DNA of 64,000 nucleotides from Pseudanabaena biceps (GCA_013361095.1 JAATWA010000001.1:496001-560000), one strand, 5' to 3'. Counted from the first letter of the stretch, positions 34,851-44,439 are shown. The notes: generated from the sequence alone by a model not told the origin. Numbers and translations are program-made.

Positions 34851-36269
34851 ATGAAGGTCACTCTAGAGAAACTCCCCGCTAGTCAAATTGGTTTTGACAT
34901 TCAAGTTGAAGGGGCAAAGTCTCAAGCTATTTACGATCGCATCGTCAAAGATTTAACACGCACGATGCAAGTCCCCGGTTTTCGCAAAGGCAAAGCCCCA
35001 ACTCAACTTGTCTTGAGACAGGTCGGTACACAAAGACTTAAAGCCAATGTCCTCGAAGAGTTGATAGAAAAAACCTTAAATGAAGCTCTTGCCGAAAACA
35101 AAGAAGTCAAAGATAAAGCTTTAGGTGGATTTCAACTAGTTACTGATATTGAATCCCTTGTCCAAATTTTTACCCCTGGGCAAGAATTATCGTTTAAGGC
35201 AGCGATCGATGTTGAGCCTGAAGTCACCCTTAGCAAACATCAAGGCTTTACCGTTCAGGCTGAAGAAGTTAAACCCGACCTCACTGAAGTCGATCGCACC
35301 TTGCGTGAATTTCAAGTCCGTAAATCTACCCTTGTACCTGCCGAAGATCGCGCAGTTGCCCTAGATGATGTCGCCACCGTCGATATCAAAGTCCTTGACC
35401 GCGACACTGGCGAAGAACTCGAAGAGGCTGGTGAAGAAGATTTTCAACTTGACGTTGATGAAAAAGCCTTTGTCCCCGAAGTCGTACAGGCGATCGTGGG
35501 CGCACAGATTGATTCTGTGATCGAAGTTGACTCAGTATTTCCTCCCGATTACTACCCTGAAGAATATATCGGCAAGGAAATTAAATATGTCATCAAGGTT
35601 AAGTCGATCAAAAGCCGAGAACTTCCTCCACTAGATGATGAGTTTGCGAGTTCAATTAGTGATAAAGAAACGATCGCAGAATTGCGTGAGCTACTCGAAA
35701 AGCGAGTGATAGAAGAGGCTGAGTCCAAAACCAAAGCCAATAAAGAGCGTGCTGTCCTTGATGCGCTTACCGCTGAGCTAGAAGTCGAGCTACCTGCAAC
35801 CCTTGTGGAGCAAGAGCTAGACTTTTTGGTCAGACAACAAGCTAGTTACCTCCAAGAGCGCATCGATCCTGCTATGGCAAAGCAATTATTTACCAGAGAG
35901 TTGGTAAACGAGATGCGCCGCCTCAGCTATCCCGAAGCGATTACCCGTTTGCGCCGTAAGGTTGCTCTTGATCAAATTTTTGCACAAGAAAATCTCGCCA
36001 TTGATGAAGCGGCACTCAAGGAGAGAGTTGCTAACACCTTGGAAGTACTCAAAGACCAAAGCATTGATCCAGCTAGACTCGCAGGACTGATCACCGAGGA
36101 AATGCGTACAGAGACAGCCCTAGTATGGTTAATCGAAAACTCGGAAATTGAGCTAGTTGCCGAAGGTTCTTTAGCAGTCCAGCCAGCATCTGAAGGTCTA
36201 GAGAGTATTTCTCCAGAAATCGATGATGCAAATGTAGTCACCGTTGATGCTGCTTCCGAAGAATCTTAA
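34851..36269 (+). CDS. tig: Trigger factor
   Basis: Ribosome-bound chaperone and peptidyl-prolyl isomerase. The N-terminal ribosome-binding domain has the signature VPGFRKGKAP near residue 42. A PPIase domain covers about 165-245 and a long helical C-terminal chaperone domain follows. The last 30 residues are acidic and Ser-rich. Length 472 fits cyanobacteria. It heads the conserved tig-clpP-clpX cluster. Confidence 0.95.
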   Translation: MKVTLEKLPASQIGFDIQVEGAKSQAIYDRIVKDLTRTMQVPGFRKGKAPTQLVLRQVGTQRLKANVLEELIEKTLNEALAENKEVKDKALGGFQLVTDIESLVQIFTPGQELSFKAAIDVEPEVTLSKHQGFTVQAEEVKPDLTEVDRTLREFQVRKSTLVPAEDRAVALDDVATVDIKVLDRDTGEELEEAGEEDFQLDVDEKAFVPEVVQAIVGAQIDSVIEVDSVFPPDYYPEEYIGKEIKYVIKVKSIKSRELPPLDDEFASSISDKETIAELRELLEKRVIEEAESKTKANKERAVLDALTAELEVELPATLVEQELDFLVRQQASYLQERIDPAMAKQLFTRELVNEMRRLSYPEAITRLRRKVALDQIFAQENLAIDEAALKERVANTLEVLKDQSIDPARLAGLITEEMRTETALVWLIENSEIELVAEGSLAVQPASEGLESISPEIDDANVVTVDAASEES

Positions 36270-36324
36270 ATCTAAAAAAAGAAAGTGGCGGCGCTTTGCG
36301 TCGTCACTTTCTTTTTTTAGATTT
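36268..36324 (+). terminator. Terminator-like hairpin after tig
   Basis: 27-bp arms with two wobble pairs, TTT loop, long A and T tracts and a GGCGGCGC-type apex; it starts inside the tig stop codon. It suggests that clpP is also driven by its own promoter. Confidence 0.75.
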
Positions 36325-36376
36325 AAATTTTTGATGTGCAAATTTTTTTGGTTTAATTGCGCCCAGCTGTATCACG

Positions 36377-36435
36377 CCCAAAAACCAAGAGAGATTTGTA
36401 ACGCGAAGCGTTGCAAATCTCTCTTGGTTTTTGGG
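36377..36435. repeat. Hairpin, 28-bp arms, GAA loop
   Basis: One wobble pair; base CCCAAAAACCAAGAGAG, apex GTAACGC-GAA-GCGTTGC. Lies between tig and clpP. Confidence 0.8.
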
Positions 36436-36568
36436 TTTGTTGACTAGCGCATCTGCTAAGCGCGTATGTCAGTCGAGTTTTTAATGCATAATATCTGTTA
36501 AGCACTAAGCTTTAGTATTCGAGCTTTGGTTGGAATATTGCGTCAAAACTATAATCAATTCAAAACGA

Positions 36569-37243
36569 ATGTTCCCTATATCTAGTCAATTTAATCTAAA
36601 CCAACGGGCGATCGCCTCCATCCAAAACCAAGCACAGAACCAAGTTGTGCCGATGGTAGTCGAGCAGTCTGGAAAAGGCGAAAGAGCCTTTGATATCTTT
36701 TCACGCCTGTTGCGCGAACGAATTGTATTTTTGGGTTCGCAAGTAGACGACACCAGTGCCAATCTGGTCATGTCTCAGCTTTTATTTTTAGAAGCCGAAG
36801 ATCCCGAAAAAGATATTTATCTATATATCAATTCTCCTGGGGGATCAGTTTATTCAGGCATGGCAATTCTGGATACAATGAATCATGTCCGTCCTGATGT
36901 ATGCACTATCTGCATGGGTCTAGCTGCTAGCATGGGAGCATTTTTGCTTGCCGCTGGCGCTAAGGGCAAACGCATGTCTTTGCCTAATTCAAGGATCATG
37001 ATTCACCAACCTTTGGGGGGCGCTCAAGGGCAAGCGGTAGATATCGAGATTCAAGCGCGAGAAATTTTATACATCAAGCGATCGCTCAATGAGATGCTAG
37101 CTGCCAATACAGGTAAGCCTCTTGAGCAAATTGAACAAGACACTGAGCGAGATTTCTTTATGTCCCCCGCAGAAGCTCAACAATATGGTTTAATTGATAT
37201 CGTTTTAACCAACTCTAATAGCCCCGTACTCTCTCTCGTCTAG
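36569..37243 (+). CDS. clpP: ATP-dependent Clp protease proteolytic subunit
   Basis: 224 residues from the ATG at 36569; an in-frame TTG 13 codons earlier is less likely. Serine protease chambers bind ClpX or ClpC. The catalytic serine is in [14 protein letters not shown], the histidine in IMIHQPLGG, and the aspartate in the ERDFFMSP region. The N terminus [13 protein letters not shown] is longer than in the short ClpPs. clpX begins 24 bases downstream. Confidence 0.95.
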   Translation: MFPISSQFNLNQRAIASIQNQAQNQVVPMVVEQSGKGERAFDIFSRLLRERIVFLGSQVDDTSANLVMSQLLFLEAEDPEKDIYLYINSPGGSVYSGMAILDTMNHVRPDVCTICMGLAASMGAFLLAAGAKGKRMSLPNSRIMIHQPLGGAQGQAVDIEIQAREILYIKRSLNEMLAANTGKPLEQIEQDTERDFFMSPAEAQQYGLIDIVLTNSNSPVLSLV

Positions 37244-37267
37244 TACCCTCCCTCATTGAGATAGCTT

Positions 37268-38605
37268 ATGCCCAGTAAATATGACTCTCATCTTAAATGT
37301 TCATTTTGTGGCAAGTCACAGGAGCAGGTACGCAAGCTAATTGCTGGCCCTGGAGTGTACATTTGTGATGAGTGCGTGGATCTATGTAATGAGATCCTCG
37401 ACGAGGAGCTGTTTAATAGCGCTCCTCCTCAAGCAGCTCAGCGCAAAGATCCCGCCACAGAAAAGCGCAAAACTAAAACTGCGGCAAATCTAAACCTGAG
37501 TCAAATTCCAAAACCCCGTGATATCAAGCGTTATCTTGATGAGAATGTGGTGGGGCAAGATGAAGCCAAAAAGGTCTTATCGGTAGCAGTTTACAACCAT
37601 TACAAGCGCCTTAGCTTCGTCGAGTCCACCGCAAAGGGACAGAATGAGGATGGCATTGAGCTTCAAAAATCTAACATTTTGCTAATTGGACCTACGGGTT
37701 GTGGCAAGACTCTGTTAGCGCAGACCCTAGCCGAAATGTTAGACGTTCCTTTTGCGGTGGCTGATGCGACAACTCTCACTGAAGCGGGCTATGTTGGGGA
37801 AGATGTAGAAAATATCTTATTGCGTCTGTTGCAAGTTGCCGATCTCGATGTCGAAGAAGCTCAACGCGGCATTATCTATATCGATGAAATCGATAAAATT
37901 GCCCGTAAGAGCGAAAACACTTCGATCACCCGTGATGTCTCTGGAGAAGGGGTGCAGCAAGCATTACTCAAAATGCTAGAAGGGACGATCGCCAATGTGC
38001 CACCCCAAGGTGGACGTAAGCATCCTTATCAAGACTGTATCCAGATCGACACCAAAAATATTTTGTTTATTTGCGGCGGTGCTTTTGGCGGACTAGAAAA
38101 GTCCATCGAACAGCGCATTGGCAAAAAGTCGATGGGCTTTGTGCAGCAGGGTGAAGCCATGCCTCGCGAAAAGCGTACTTCTGAGATCCTGAAAAATGTT
38201 CAGCCTGATGATCTGGTTAAGTTTGGGATGATTCCTGAATTTATTGGGCGTGTACCCGTAACCGCTGTACTCGATCCACTAGATGAAAAGGCGCTAATGG
38301 CAATTTTGACAGAGCCACGCAGTGCGCTGATCAAGCAGTACAAAAAGCTTTTGAAGATGGATAATGTCCAGCTTGAGTTTCAGATGGATGCCGTACAGGC
38401 GATCGCTAAGGAAGCATATCGCCGCAAAACAGGGGCGCGAGCCTTGCGCGGTATTGTGGAGCAGTTAATGCTGGATATGATGTATGAGTTGCCATCTCGA
38501 AAGGATGTAACTAAGTGTCTTATCACCAGTGGGATGGTTGAGAAGTTATCCACGGCTGAGATATTGCAGCATCCTGCCTCAATGCCAAAACCTGAATCAG
38601 CATAA
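37268..38605 (+). CDS. clpX: ATP-dependent Clp protease ATP-binding subunit ClpX
   Basis: AAA+ unfoldase that feeds ClpP. The N-terminal zinc-binding domain has [11 protein letters not shown] and CDECVDLC. Walker A is [16 protein letters not shown] near residue 140 and Walker B is [11 protein letters not shown]. The GYVGEDVE pore loop and the IGF-type ClpP-docking loop (near FIGRVPVTA) follow. Length 445 is normal. Cotranscription with clpP is expected from the 24-base gap. Confidence 0.97.
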   Translation: MPSKYDSHLKCSFCGKSQEQVRKLIAGPGVYICDECVDLCNEILDEELFNSAPPQAAQRKDPATEKRKTKTAANLNLSQIPKPRDIKRYLDENVVGQDEAKKVLSVAVYNHYKRLSFVESTAKGQNEDGIELQKSNILLIGPTGCGKTLLAQTLAEMLDVPFAVADATTLTEAGYVGEDVENILLRLLQVADLDVEEAQRGIIYIDEIDKIARKSENTSITRDVSGEGVQQALLKMLEGTIANVPPQGGRKHPYQDCIQIDTKNILFICGGAFGGLEKSIEQRIGKKSMGFVQQGEAMPREKRTSEILKNVQPDDLVKFGMIPEFIGRVPVTAVLDPLDEKALMAILTEPRSALIKQYKKLLKMDNVQLEFQMDAVQAIAKEAYRRKTGARALRGIVEQLMLDMMYELPSRKDVTKCLITSGMVEKLSTAEILQHPASMPKPESA

Positions 38606-38644
38606 TAAAAAAGCCTCGCTTAGCGAGGCTTTTTTATTATGCTG
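38598..38644 (+). terminator. Terminator of clpX
   Basis: 22-bp perfect stem with a TTA loop, core AGCCTCGC/GCGAGGCT, A and T tracts at the ends. It overlaps the clpX stop. Confidence 0.85.
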
Positions 38645-38671
38645 ATGGCGGCGCTTTGCGCCGCCATCAGC
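38641..38671. repeat. Perfect hairpin, 14-bp arms, TTT loop
   Basis: GATGGCGGCGC-TTT-GCGCCGCCATC, directly abutting the clpX terminator and sharing GCTG with it. Confidence 0.8.
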
Positions 38672-38687
38672 GTGTTATTTATTATCT

Positions 38688-39470
38688 TTAGACTTTTAGA
38701 ACTCTAACGACTGTGTTTTGAGGTAAGCTATCAGCCCTTAGTTCCAAAATTGCACCGCCCATTTTCTGAACTGAATCCTTGGGCATTAGCTCTAAAAACG
38801 CATCAACGGAAGTCAGTTGACAAGCATTAGTAGACTTGTCAGTGCGGTAAGAGACAGGGATGACAATGCGGGGATTTAACTCTTGAACGATCGCTTTGGC
38901 TTCAGTGGGAGAATAAACCTTAGCTTGCATCGGGTCAGTCGCTTCAGGGCTACCGCCAATGGGCAAAATTAAGACATCGGGGCGACCCATAAGAATGCGC
39001 TGAGAAGGGGTGATTGGTGCAGATGCGCCGCCTAAATGCAATACAAAAATTCCTGCCTGCTTCCATTTCCAAGCCACATTTCGCCCAAATCGACGACCAC
39101 CAAGGCGATCGTGATCCATCGAAATACCTTGAAGGTTAATGCCCTTTAAGTTATAGGAGCCAGGTTCTGATAAAACGCGCTTATCTTTAGGCAAGCTATC
39201 TAAATATCCTTCATCCAGCAAACGGGAGCTGATTAAAATGTAGTCCGCCGCCGCCTTGGGTGTAGGTAAATTAGCAGTGCAGCCAATTGGACGAAATGGA
39301 TGAGTTAAAAACTGTACGCCGTCACCTGAGGCAACAAAGGACATATGCCCTAGCCATTCTAGTTTAAGGGTTGATTTAGTTTGAGCATTAGCAGCATCGG
39401 TAATAATTCCTGCTGTAAATGCTGAGATTAGTCCACCTTGAGCGAGTTGAAGAATTTGTCTGCGGCGCAT
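38688..39470 (-). CDS. Metallo-beta-lactamase-fold protein lacking metal ligands
   Basis: 260 residues. The twin-arginine-like N terminus (MRRRQILQLA, then a hydrophobic stretch ending in ANAQT) suggests export. The fold resembles UlaG-type MBL proteins (LEWLGHMSF, VLILPIGG, AKAIVQELNPRIVIPV). Where HxHxDH is expected, the sequence reads ILISSRLLDEGY. The later ligand position reads IPVSYRT rather than IPMHYGT. It is therefore probably a non-catalytic or redesigned member. It lies 90 bases downstream of trpG/pabA. Confidence 0.7.
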   Translation of the reverse strand: MRRRQILQLAQGGLISAFTAGIITDAANAQTKSTLKLEWLGHMSFVASGDGVQFLTHPFRPIGCTANLPTPKAAADYILISSRLLDEGYLDSLPKDKRVLSEPGSYNLKGINLQGISMDHDRLGGRRFGRNVAWKWKQAGIFVLHLGGASAPITPSQRILMGRPDVLILPIGGSPEATDPMQAKVYSPTEAKAIVQELNPRIVIPVSYRTDKSTNACQLTSVDAFLELMPKDSVQKMGGAILELRADSLPQNTVVRVLKV

Positions 39471-39502
39471 ATTTGTTAATTTGATAAATAATTTTTTTAG
39501 TA

Positions 39503-39536
39503 ATAGTGTGGTTGGTGCGAAGCGCTGACGACACTA
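39503..39536. repeat. Degraded hairpin between trpG and the MBL-fold gene
   Basis: 15-base arms with several mismatches and a GAA loop. It appears to be a decayed member of the hairpin family. Confidence 0.45.
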
Positions 39537-39560
39537 TAGAATTTGGCGAAATTGTAACGC

Positions 39561-40157
39561 TTATTGGACGCTCAGTCCCTTTAAGAAGTTTCGCAGAAGT
39601 TCTTTGCCCACGTTTGTCAAGATGCTTTCAGGATGAAACTGCACCCCTTGAACATGGGGATATTGCCTATGGCGAACCCCCATAATTATGTCATCTTCAG
39701 TCCATGCCGTAACCTCAAGCACATCAGGACAATTGTGGCGATCAATCACGAGACTATGGTATCGAGTGGCGGTAAAGGGGTTAGCTAGTCCTTCTAAAAT
39801 ACCGACTCCAGTATGATAAATTTGTGATGTCTTACCATGCATCAAGTATGGTGCAGAGACAACTTTGCCACCATACATCAGTCCCATACTCTGGTGTCCG
39901 AGACATACACCCAGTATCGGCGTACTAGCATCCATTTCTTTAATAATATCTAGGGATACTCCCGCTTCTTCAGGACGACCAGGACCAGGGGAAATAACAA
40001 CTCCTACAGGAGCTAGTTTTTTGACTTCTGAGATGCTGATTTCATCATTTCGCTTAACTAATATTTCTCCTAAATCTGGGAATTCGGGTAATAGCTCCCC
40101 CAGATACTGCACGAGGTTGTAAGTAAAGCTGTCGTAGTTGTCAATAACGAGAATCAT
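39561..40157 (-). CDS. trpG: Glutamine amidotransferase of anthranilate / aminodeoxychorismate synthase
   Basis: Class I glutamine amidotransferase that supplies ammonia to chorismate. The N terminus [20 protein letters not shown] is diagnostic, the nucleophile is in [10 protein letters not shown] (Cys near residue 84), and the His/Glu pair is in VQFHPESI. Length 198 fits both TrpG and PabA. In many bacteria one such subunit serves both tryptophan and folate synthesis, so trpG is a convenience label. No trpE or pabB lies nearby. Confidence 0.9.
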   Translation of the reverse strand: MILVIDNYDSFTYNLVQYLGELLPEFPDLGEILVKRNDEISISEVKKLAPVGVVISPGPGRPEEAGVSLDIIKEMDASTPILGVCLGHQSMGLMYGGKVVSAPYLMHGKTSQIYHTGVGILEGLANPFTATRYHSLVIDRHNCPDVLEVTAWTEDDIIMGVRHRQYPHVQGVQFHPESILTNVGKELLRNFLKGLSVQ

Positions 40158-40228
40158 GGTGACGGATTAAAGAGTTGTTTTGGTAAGATTTGGACATTCG
40201 ACTGCCACTAAATACTAAATGTAATTTT

Positions 40229-41143
40229 ATGAAACCAGTTTTGGCAGCCTTGGCATTAGGTTTATTTGTGGGCAACGTCTGGTCAGATCTGGCGATCGCC
40301 CAAAATCGCAATCAGCCAGCTCAAAAAATTAAGCCCCAGCAACAAGTTATTATTCCACCTAATGAGACGGCAGATCAGCTTTTGGAGCGTGGTAATGCCT
40401 ATGTGCGCTTAGGAAATTTGGAAGGGGCTATAGTAGTTTTTCGAGCCGCAATTCGGAAAAATCCTGAACTAACGGCAGCTTATTACAATTTAGGCTTAGC
40501 TTACGCGCAGGCGGGGAAACTCAAGGAGGCAATCTATTCATTTCAGAGGGCAACTCGACTTGATCCTAAATTTGCGATCGCGTTTAGCAATCTCGGCGCA
40601 GCCCAGTTACAATCGGGAGACGCAACTCAAGCAATTCCTAACTTAAGACGCGCTGTTAGTCTTGATCCGAAGCTAGCAGTTGCCTATTACAATTTGGGGC
40701 TAGCCTTAAAAGAAAAAAAAGATCTAAATGGTGCGATCGCTGCTCTAAATCAAGCTTTACAATTAAATCCTCAATCTTCGGAAACGATTTATAACTTAGG
40801 GCTGCTCATCCAAACGCAAGGCAACATCCCCAAGGCGACCGCATATTACAATAAGGCTCTGCAACTAAATCCTGAATATGCCGAGGCACATTACAATTTG
40901 GGGGCTGTTTTTTTGATTCAAGGGGAGACTGAAAAAGCGATCGCGCAATTGCGTAATGCGGTGAAATTTCGCCAAGAATATGCTGAAGCGCTCTATACCC
41001 TTGGAGTCGCTCAATCTAGGATGGGACAGAAACAAGAGGCGATTCAGTCATTTATTCAAGCGCAGGCTTATTTTAATCAACAAAAAAATACGCAATGGGC
41101 GCAACAAAGCGATCGGCAAATTAAGAAGTTACGAAATAGCTAG
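40229..41143 (+). CDS. Secreted tetratricopeptide-repeat protein
   Basis: 304 residues from the ATG at 40229; an in-frame TTG at 40190 is less likely because the ATG directly gives a signal peptide (about 1-26, ending in AIAQN). Seven TPR units run from about 60 to 290 with repeating YYNLGLAYAQAGKLKEAI and AIPNLRRAVSLDP patterns. A periplasmic or lumenal protein-binding scaffold is likely; the partner is unknown. Convergent with the WD40 gene. Confidence 0.82.
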   Translation: MKPVLAALALGLFVGNVWSDLAIAQNRNQPAQKIKPQQQVIIPPNETADQLLERGNAYVRLGNLEGAIVVFRAAIRKNPELTAAYYNLGLAYAQAGKLKEAIYSFQRATRLDPKFAIAFSNLGAAQLQSGDATQAIPNLRRAVSLDPKLAVAYYNLGLALKEKKDLNGAIAALNQALQLNPQSSETIYNLGLLIQTQGNIPKATAYYNKALQLNPEYAEAHYNLGAVFLIQGETEKAIAQLRNAVKFRQEYAEALYTLGVAQSRMGQKQEAIQSFIQAQAYFNQQKNTQWAQQSDRQIKKLRNS

Positions 41144-41198
41144 AAACCCAAGCTAGAGTTGCGGCGCTTCGCGCCGCAACTCTAGCTTGGGTTTCTAG
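41140..41198. terminator. Perfect hairpin, 28-bp arms, between convergent genes
   Basis: 28-bp perfect stem with TTC loop and GCGGCGC/GCGCCGC apex. It overlaps both the TPR-gene stop and the WD40-gene stop, so it is placed as a shared terminator but has no T tract. Confidence 0.75.
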
Positions 41199-42390
41199 GA
41201 ACACTCCACACATTAATATGGCGATCTTCGCCGCCACTTACTAGGGTTTGACCATCTTGGCTGAGGGCGATCGCATTGATCAAATTAATATGACCATTTA
41301 AGACTTGAATTGGCTCACCTGTGTCTAGATTCCAAACACGGATTTCTTTATAACTGGCGCTGATCAATGTTTTACCATCGTGGCTAATTAACAGAGACTT
41401 CACCCAGCCCCAATGTCCTTCAAGGGTACGAATAGATTTTCCTGTTTGTAGATCCCAAATTTTGATGCGGGTATCCAGACTACCGCTGACGAGGGTGCGT
41501 CCATCGGGACTAATGGCAAAGGAAAGCACTCTCGCGGAATGTCCGATAAATTCCCATCGTAATTTTCCAGATATTAAATCCCAAACGCGGATAGTTGTAT
41601 CCCAACTACAACTAGCGATCGTTTTGCCATCGGGACTAAGAACTACTGAATCCACGAGACTCGTGTGACCACGCAAAGTCCGAAGATGTTGACCTGTTTT
41701 GAGATCCCAGACTTTAATCGTGGTGTCTTGGCTGCCTGAGACTAAAGTTCTACCATCGGGGGCGATCGCCACAGAGTTTACATAGCCGATATGCCCTTTG
41801 AGAGTTGCTAGTTGTTTACCCGATCGCGCATCCCAGATTTTAATAGTTTTATCACGGCTGCCACTAGCTAACAGCTTACTGTTAGGACTTAGAGCGATGG
41901 AAGTGACTATCTGATCATGTCCGTGAATTGTGCCGATGGATTTAGCTTGCTGGTTTCTCAAATCCCAAACTTTAATCGCGAAGTCAGCACCAGCGCTATA
42001 TAAAATTTTGCCATTAGGAGACATTGCTAAAGAAGCGATCGCTTCACGATGACCTTGCAAAGTGTTGACGATATCAAATAGATAGTAATGACTATAGGAA
42101 GATAAAGCTTGGCGAATATGAGGTTCAGGTCTGTGCCACAGCAATAGCAAAGCTGTGCGTCGGACTAGAATCGAGTCACTATTTAGATTTTCTAGAATCA
42201 AATTTAAACCGATTTCGCCATAGTTGAGCGCTTCTCTCAGTGCCGCAACTTTCACCGCGATCGCTTGACTACTCAAGCGCTGTCTAACACCTTCAATCCC
42301 ACCTAAAACTGCGCCGCCCCAAGGTGGCAGCCCTTGACCACCGAGGACAGCATCCCTTGATTGAGGTTGTTGAAGATAGGTTGCAAACAT
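41182..42390 (-). CDS. WD40 beta-propeller protein with N-terminal helical repeats
   Basis: 402 residues. Residues about 40-105 form HEAT-like helices (NLNSDSILVRRTALLLLW). Seven WD40 repeats follow from about 110 to the end, each with GH, a SPDGKT-like turn and IKVWDL/IRVWDL. One propeller of seven blades is therefore complete. Such proteins are frequent in filamentous cyanobacteria and act as protein-binding platforms. The target is unknown. The gene's stop lies inside a perfect hairpin. Confidence 0.85.
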   Translation of the reverse strand: MFATYLQQPQSRDAVLGGQGLPPWGGAVLGGIEGVRQRLSSQAIAVKVAALREALNYGEIGLNLILENLNSDSILVRRTALLLLWHRPEPHIRQALSSYSHYYLFDIVNTLQGHREAIASLAMSPNGKILYSAGADFAIKVWDLRNQQAKSIGTIHGHDQIVTSIALSPNSKLLASGSRDKTIKIWDARSGKQLATLKGHIGYVNSVAIAPDGRTLVSGSQDTTIKVWDLKTGQHLRTLRGHTSLVDSVVLSPDGKTIASCSWDTTIRVWDLISGKLRWEFIGHSARVLSFAISPDGRTLVSGSLDTRIKIWDLQTGKSIRTLEGHWGWVKSLLISHDGKTLISASYKEIRVWNLDTGEPIQVLNGHINLINAIALSQDGQTLVSGGEDRHINVWSVPRNPS

Positions 42391-42440
42391 AGTTCGCCTA
42401 ATGGCAATTGAACTTACAGGACTTTAAGCTCAATCCAAAC

Positions 42441-42491
42441 CAAGAAACTTTTCAAAAAGCTTGCTAAGCAAGCTTTTTGAAAAGTTTCTTG
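42441..42491. terminator. Perfect hairpin, 24-bp arms, near the rpaB stop
   Basis: 24-bp perfect arms around TAA, AT-rich with an AAGCTTGC/GCAAGCTT apex. It lies 28 bases past the rpaB stop. Confidence 0.7.
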
Positions 42492-42518
42492 TGGTTTTAA
42501 GCGCTGTTGCGCCGTAAC

Positions 42519-43253
42519 TTAAGAAGACTTAGCTTCACCATCAATAATGCGTTGAAATAGATAGCCTGTACCTCTAGCCGTCAAAATCAACTCTGGGTTA
42601 CTAGGATCTTCTTCCAACTTGGCTCGCAGTCGGGAAATATGCACATCGACCACACGAGTATCGACATGACGCTCTGGGGTATAGCCCCAAACCTCTTGCA
42701 AGATTTCCGCCCTCGAAAAAGCTTCACCCGATCGCCCAACGAGCAATTCCAACAAACTAAATTCCATACCTGTCAAACGAATCCGTTCATCAGACTTATA
42801 GACTTGACGCTTATTGGTATCAATCTTGATGGCGTTTATATGGATTACGCCAGAGCTAGGAATACCTGAAGTGCCAGTGCGATCAAATCGGCGTAACACT
42901 GAACGAATTCGAGCTTCTAACTCCTTAGGGGAAAAAGGTTTAACAACGTAATCATCTGCACCTAGCTCAAGCCCCGTAATGCGATCGGCGACATCGCCTA
43001 GAGCCGTCAACATGATGATCGGAATATCAGATTCTTTGCGTAGTTCTTGACATACCCCATATCCATCGAGCTTAGGCATCATCACATCAAGAACTACCAA
43101 ATCAGGATTTTCTTGATGAAAAACTTCGATCGCCTCTTCACCATCTGCGGCGGTGACAACTTCGTAGCCGATCATCGACAGACGAGTTTCTAAAATTCGA
43201 CGAATACTAGCTTCGTCATCTACAACTAGGATTTTTTCCTTATGGTTTTCCAA
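42519..43253 (-). CDS. rpaB: Response regulator RpaB
   Basis: OmpR-family regulator conserved in cyanobacteria and some plastids (ycf27). It controls photosystem I and high-light genes and influences phycobilisome energy transfer. Receiver about 8-120: VVDDE, VVLDVMMPKLDG, VVKPFSPKEL. The C-terminal winged helix has LTGMEFSLLELLVGRSGEAFSR, cited as LTGMEFSLLELL, and VDVHISRLRAKLEEDPSNPE, then TARGTGYLFQ. Length 244 fits. A high-light-inducible gene is transcribed divergently 414 bases away. Confidence 0.93.
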   Translation of the reverse strand: MENHKEKILVVDDEASIRRILETRLSMIGYEVVTAADGEEAIEVFHQENPDLVVLDVMMPKLDGYGVCQELRKESDIPIIMLTALGDVADRITGLELGADDYVVKPFSPKELEARIRSVLRRFDRTGTSGIPSSGVIHINAIKIDTNKRQVYKSDERIRLTGMEFSLLELLVGRSGEAFSRAEILQEVWGYTPERHVDTRVVDVHISRLRAKLEEDPSNPELILTARGTGYLFQRIIDGEAKSS

Positions 43254-43443
43254 GCCAGTTTCCGCTCCACTATGTTGCTAGCTGCAATATCAGTATTTTT
43301 TTATGACTTAACATATTTATTCAAATAAGTTTACAAGAAATCGGTCGTTACAATCCGAAAACTAAGCTTAAAGTTTGATTGATTACCCAAAGTGTGACAA
43401 GACTTGGGGATTTGGATAAGTATCTAGGCACAATTAAATTTAA

Positions 43444-43496
43444 AAGCCCAAGAAGCTGATTCTCCCGCTTTGCGAGAGAATCAGCTTCTTGGGCTT
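43444..43496. repeat. Hairpin, 25-bp arms, TTT loop
   Basis: One wobble pair; base AAGCCCAAGAAGC. Preceded by TAGGCACAATTAAATTTAA, related to the arm at 29118. Lies between rpaB and hlip. Confidence 0.8.
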
Positions 43497-43520
43497 AAAG
43501 TTATAGCTGTTGCCATTTTT

Positions 43521-43575
43521 TAAAACCAGAAGACGAGTTGCGGCGCTTTGCGCCGCAACTCGTCTTCTGGTTTTA
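43521..43575. repeat. Perfect hairpin, 26-bp arms, TTT loop
   Basis: 26-bp perfect arms, GCGGCGC-TTT-GCGCCGC apex, base TAAAACCAGAAG. Preceded by TATAGCTGTTGCCATTT. Confidence 0.85.
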
Positions 43576-43667
43576 TGCTGTAACGCTTTGGAGAGTTTTA
43601 TTTTTGCGCCAACGCTGTTAAGTTAAAATTGTATAAAGTTTTATGTAATGTAAGGATTTTGGCGATC

Positions 43668-43835
43668 ATGACTGAACCGACTCAAGTACCACAGGCAACT
43701 GATCCAAAAATGGGATTTAATACCTATGCAGAACGTTTGAATGGTCGCGCCGCGATGATTGGATTCATTCTTGCGATCGCGATCGAATTTGTAACTCATC
43801 AAGGATTGCTAGCATGGCTAGGATTGATTAAATAG
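43668..43835 (+). CDS. High-light-inducible protein (one-helix chlorophyll-binding)
   Basis: 55 residues from the ATG at 43668; upstream in-frame codons read through promoter-like DNA. The chlorophyll-binding consensus is present: ERLNGRAAMIGFILAIAIE, with Glu, Asn-Gly-Arg and Met-Gly-Phe. Hlips photoprotect and help chlorophyll handling during photosystem assembly. RpaB is the known repressor of hli genes, and its gene lies divergently next door. I did not find a full HLR1 motif; a single TGTAAC half-site lies at 43579. Confidence 0.9.
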   Translation: MTEPTQVPQATDPKMGFNTYAERLNGRAAMIGFILAIAIEFVTHQGLLAWLGLIK

Positions 43836-43873
43836 ACAATTGGGTGTTTCCCTTTGCGAAGCACCCAATTAGT
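43835..43873 (+). terminator. Weak terminator-like hairpin after hlip
   Basis: Arms AATTGGGTG and CACCCAATT (43838-43846, 43862-43870) around a 15-base loop, starting at the hlip stop. A second small AT-rich hairpin follows at 43875-43899. Confidence 0.5.
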
Positions 43874-43940
43874 CTAAATAAGCGGTTTCCACTTATTTAA
43901 ACTCGCAGAATTCGCAATTTTTACTGTTACGGCATTTGAT

Positions 43941-44420
43941 ATGACATCTGGCAAAATCGAGAACAAGCTTTATTGGTCTACGGCAATTTTGGGATTAGTT
44001 CTCGATCAATGCTCTAAATATTTAGCGGTACAATACCTCAAAGGAATGCGATCGCTGCCTCTGATTGATGGTGTTTTTCACTTCACCTACGCTACTAACA
44101 CAGGCGCAGCTTTTAGTCTATTTAGCGGACAAATTGATTGGCTCAAATGGGTATCAATGATTGTTAGTCTGGGGCTAGTTGCCTTTGGATTGTTTAGCAA
44201 AAATCTCAATCGGTGGGAGCAAGTCGGCTACGGTTGTATTTTAGCGGGAGCCGCAGGTAATGGCATTGATCGATTTGTGGCTGGCTATGTAGTGGACTTT
44301 ATCGATGTCCGCATCATTCGATTTGCGATTTTTAATATTGCCGATGTCTGCATTAATATTGGGCTTGCTTGCCTTGCGATCGCCATTTTATCGATTGGTA
44401 AATCTTCAACTAAAAGTTAA
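43941..44420 (+). CDS. lspA: Lipoprotein signal peptidase
   Basis: Aspartyl protease that removes signal peptides from prolipoproteins after lipidation. Four membrane helices. Catalytic blocks are AGAAGNGIDRFVAGYVVDFIDV, cited as GNGIDRF and YVVDFIDV, and FNIADVCINIG. The first conserved aspartate motif is GLVLDQCSKYLA. Length 159 is normal. It stands between hlip and the ParA-type pair. Confidence 0.94.
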   Translation: MTSGKIENKLYWSTAILGLVLDQCSKYLAVQYLKGMRSLPLIDGVFHFTYATNTGAAFSLFSGQIDWLKWVSMIVSLGLVAFGLFSKNLNRWEQVGYGCILAGAAGNGIDRFVAGYVVDFIDVRIIRFAIFNIADVCINIGLACLAIAILSIGKSSTKS

Positions 44421-44439
44421 TAATCGCTTCCCAAGTAAA

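Noticed and set aside
43360..43400. HLR1 site for RpaB in the rpaB upstream region
   Set aside because: GTTTACA and CGTTACA half-sites occur upstream of rpaB, but their spacing does not fit the tandem HLR1 pattern.
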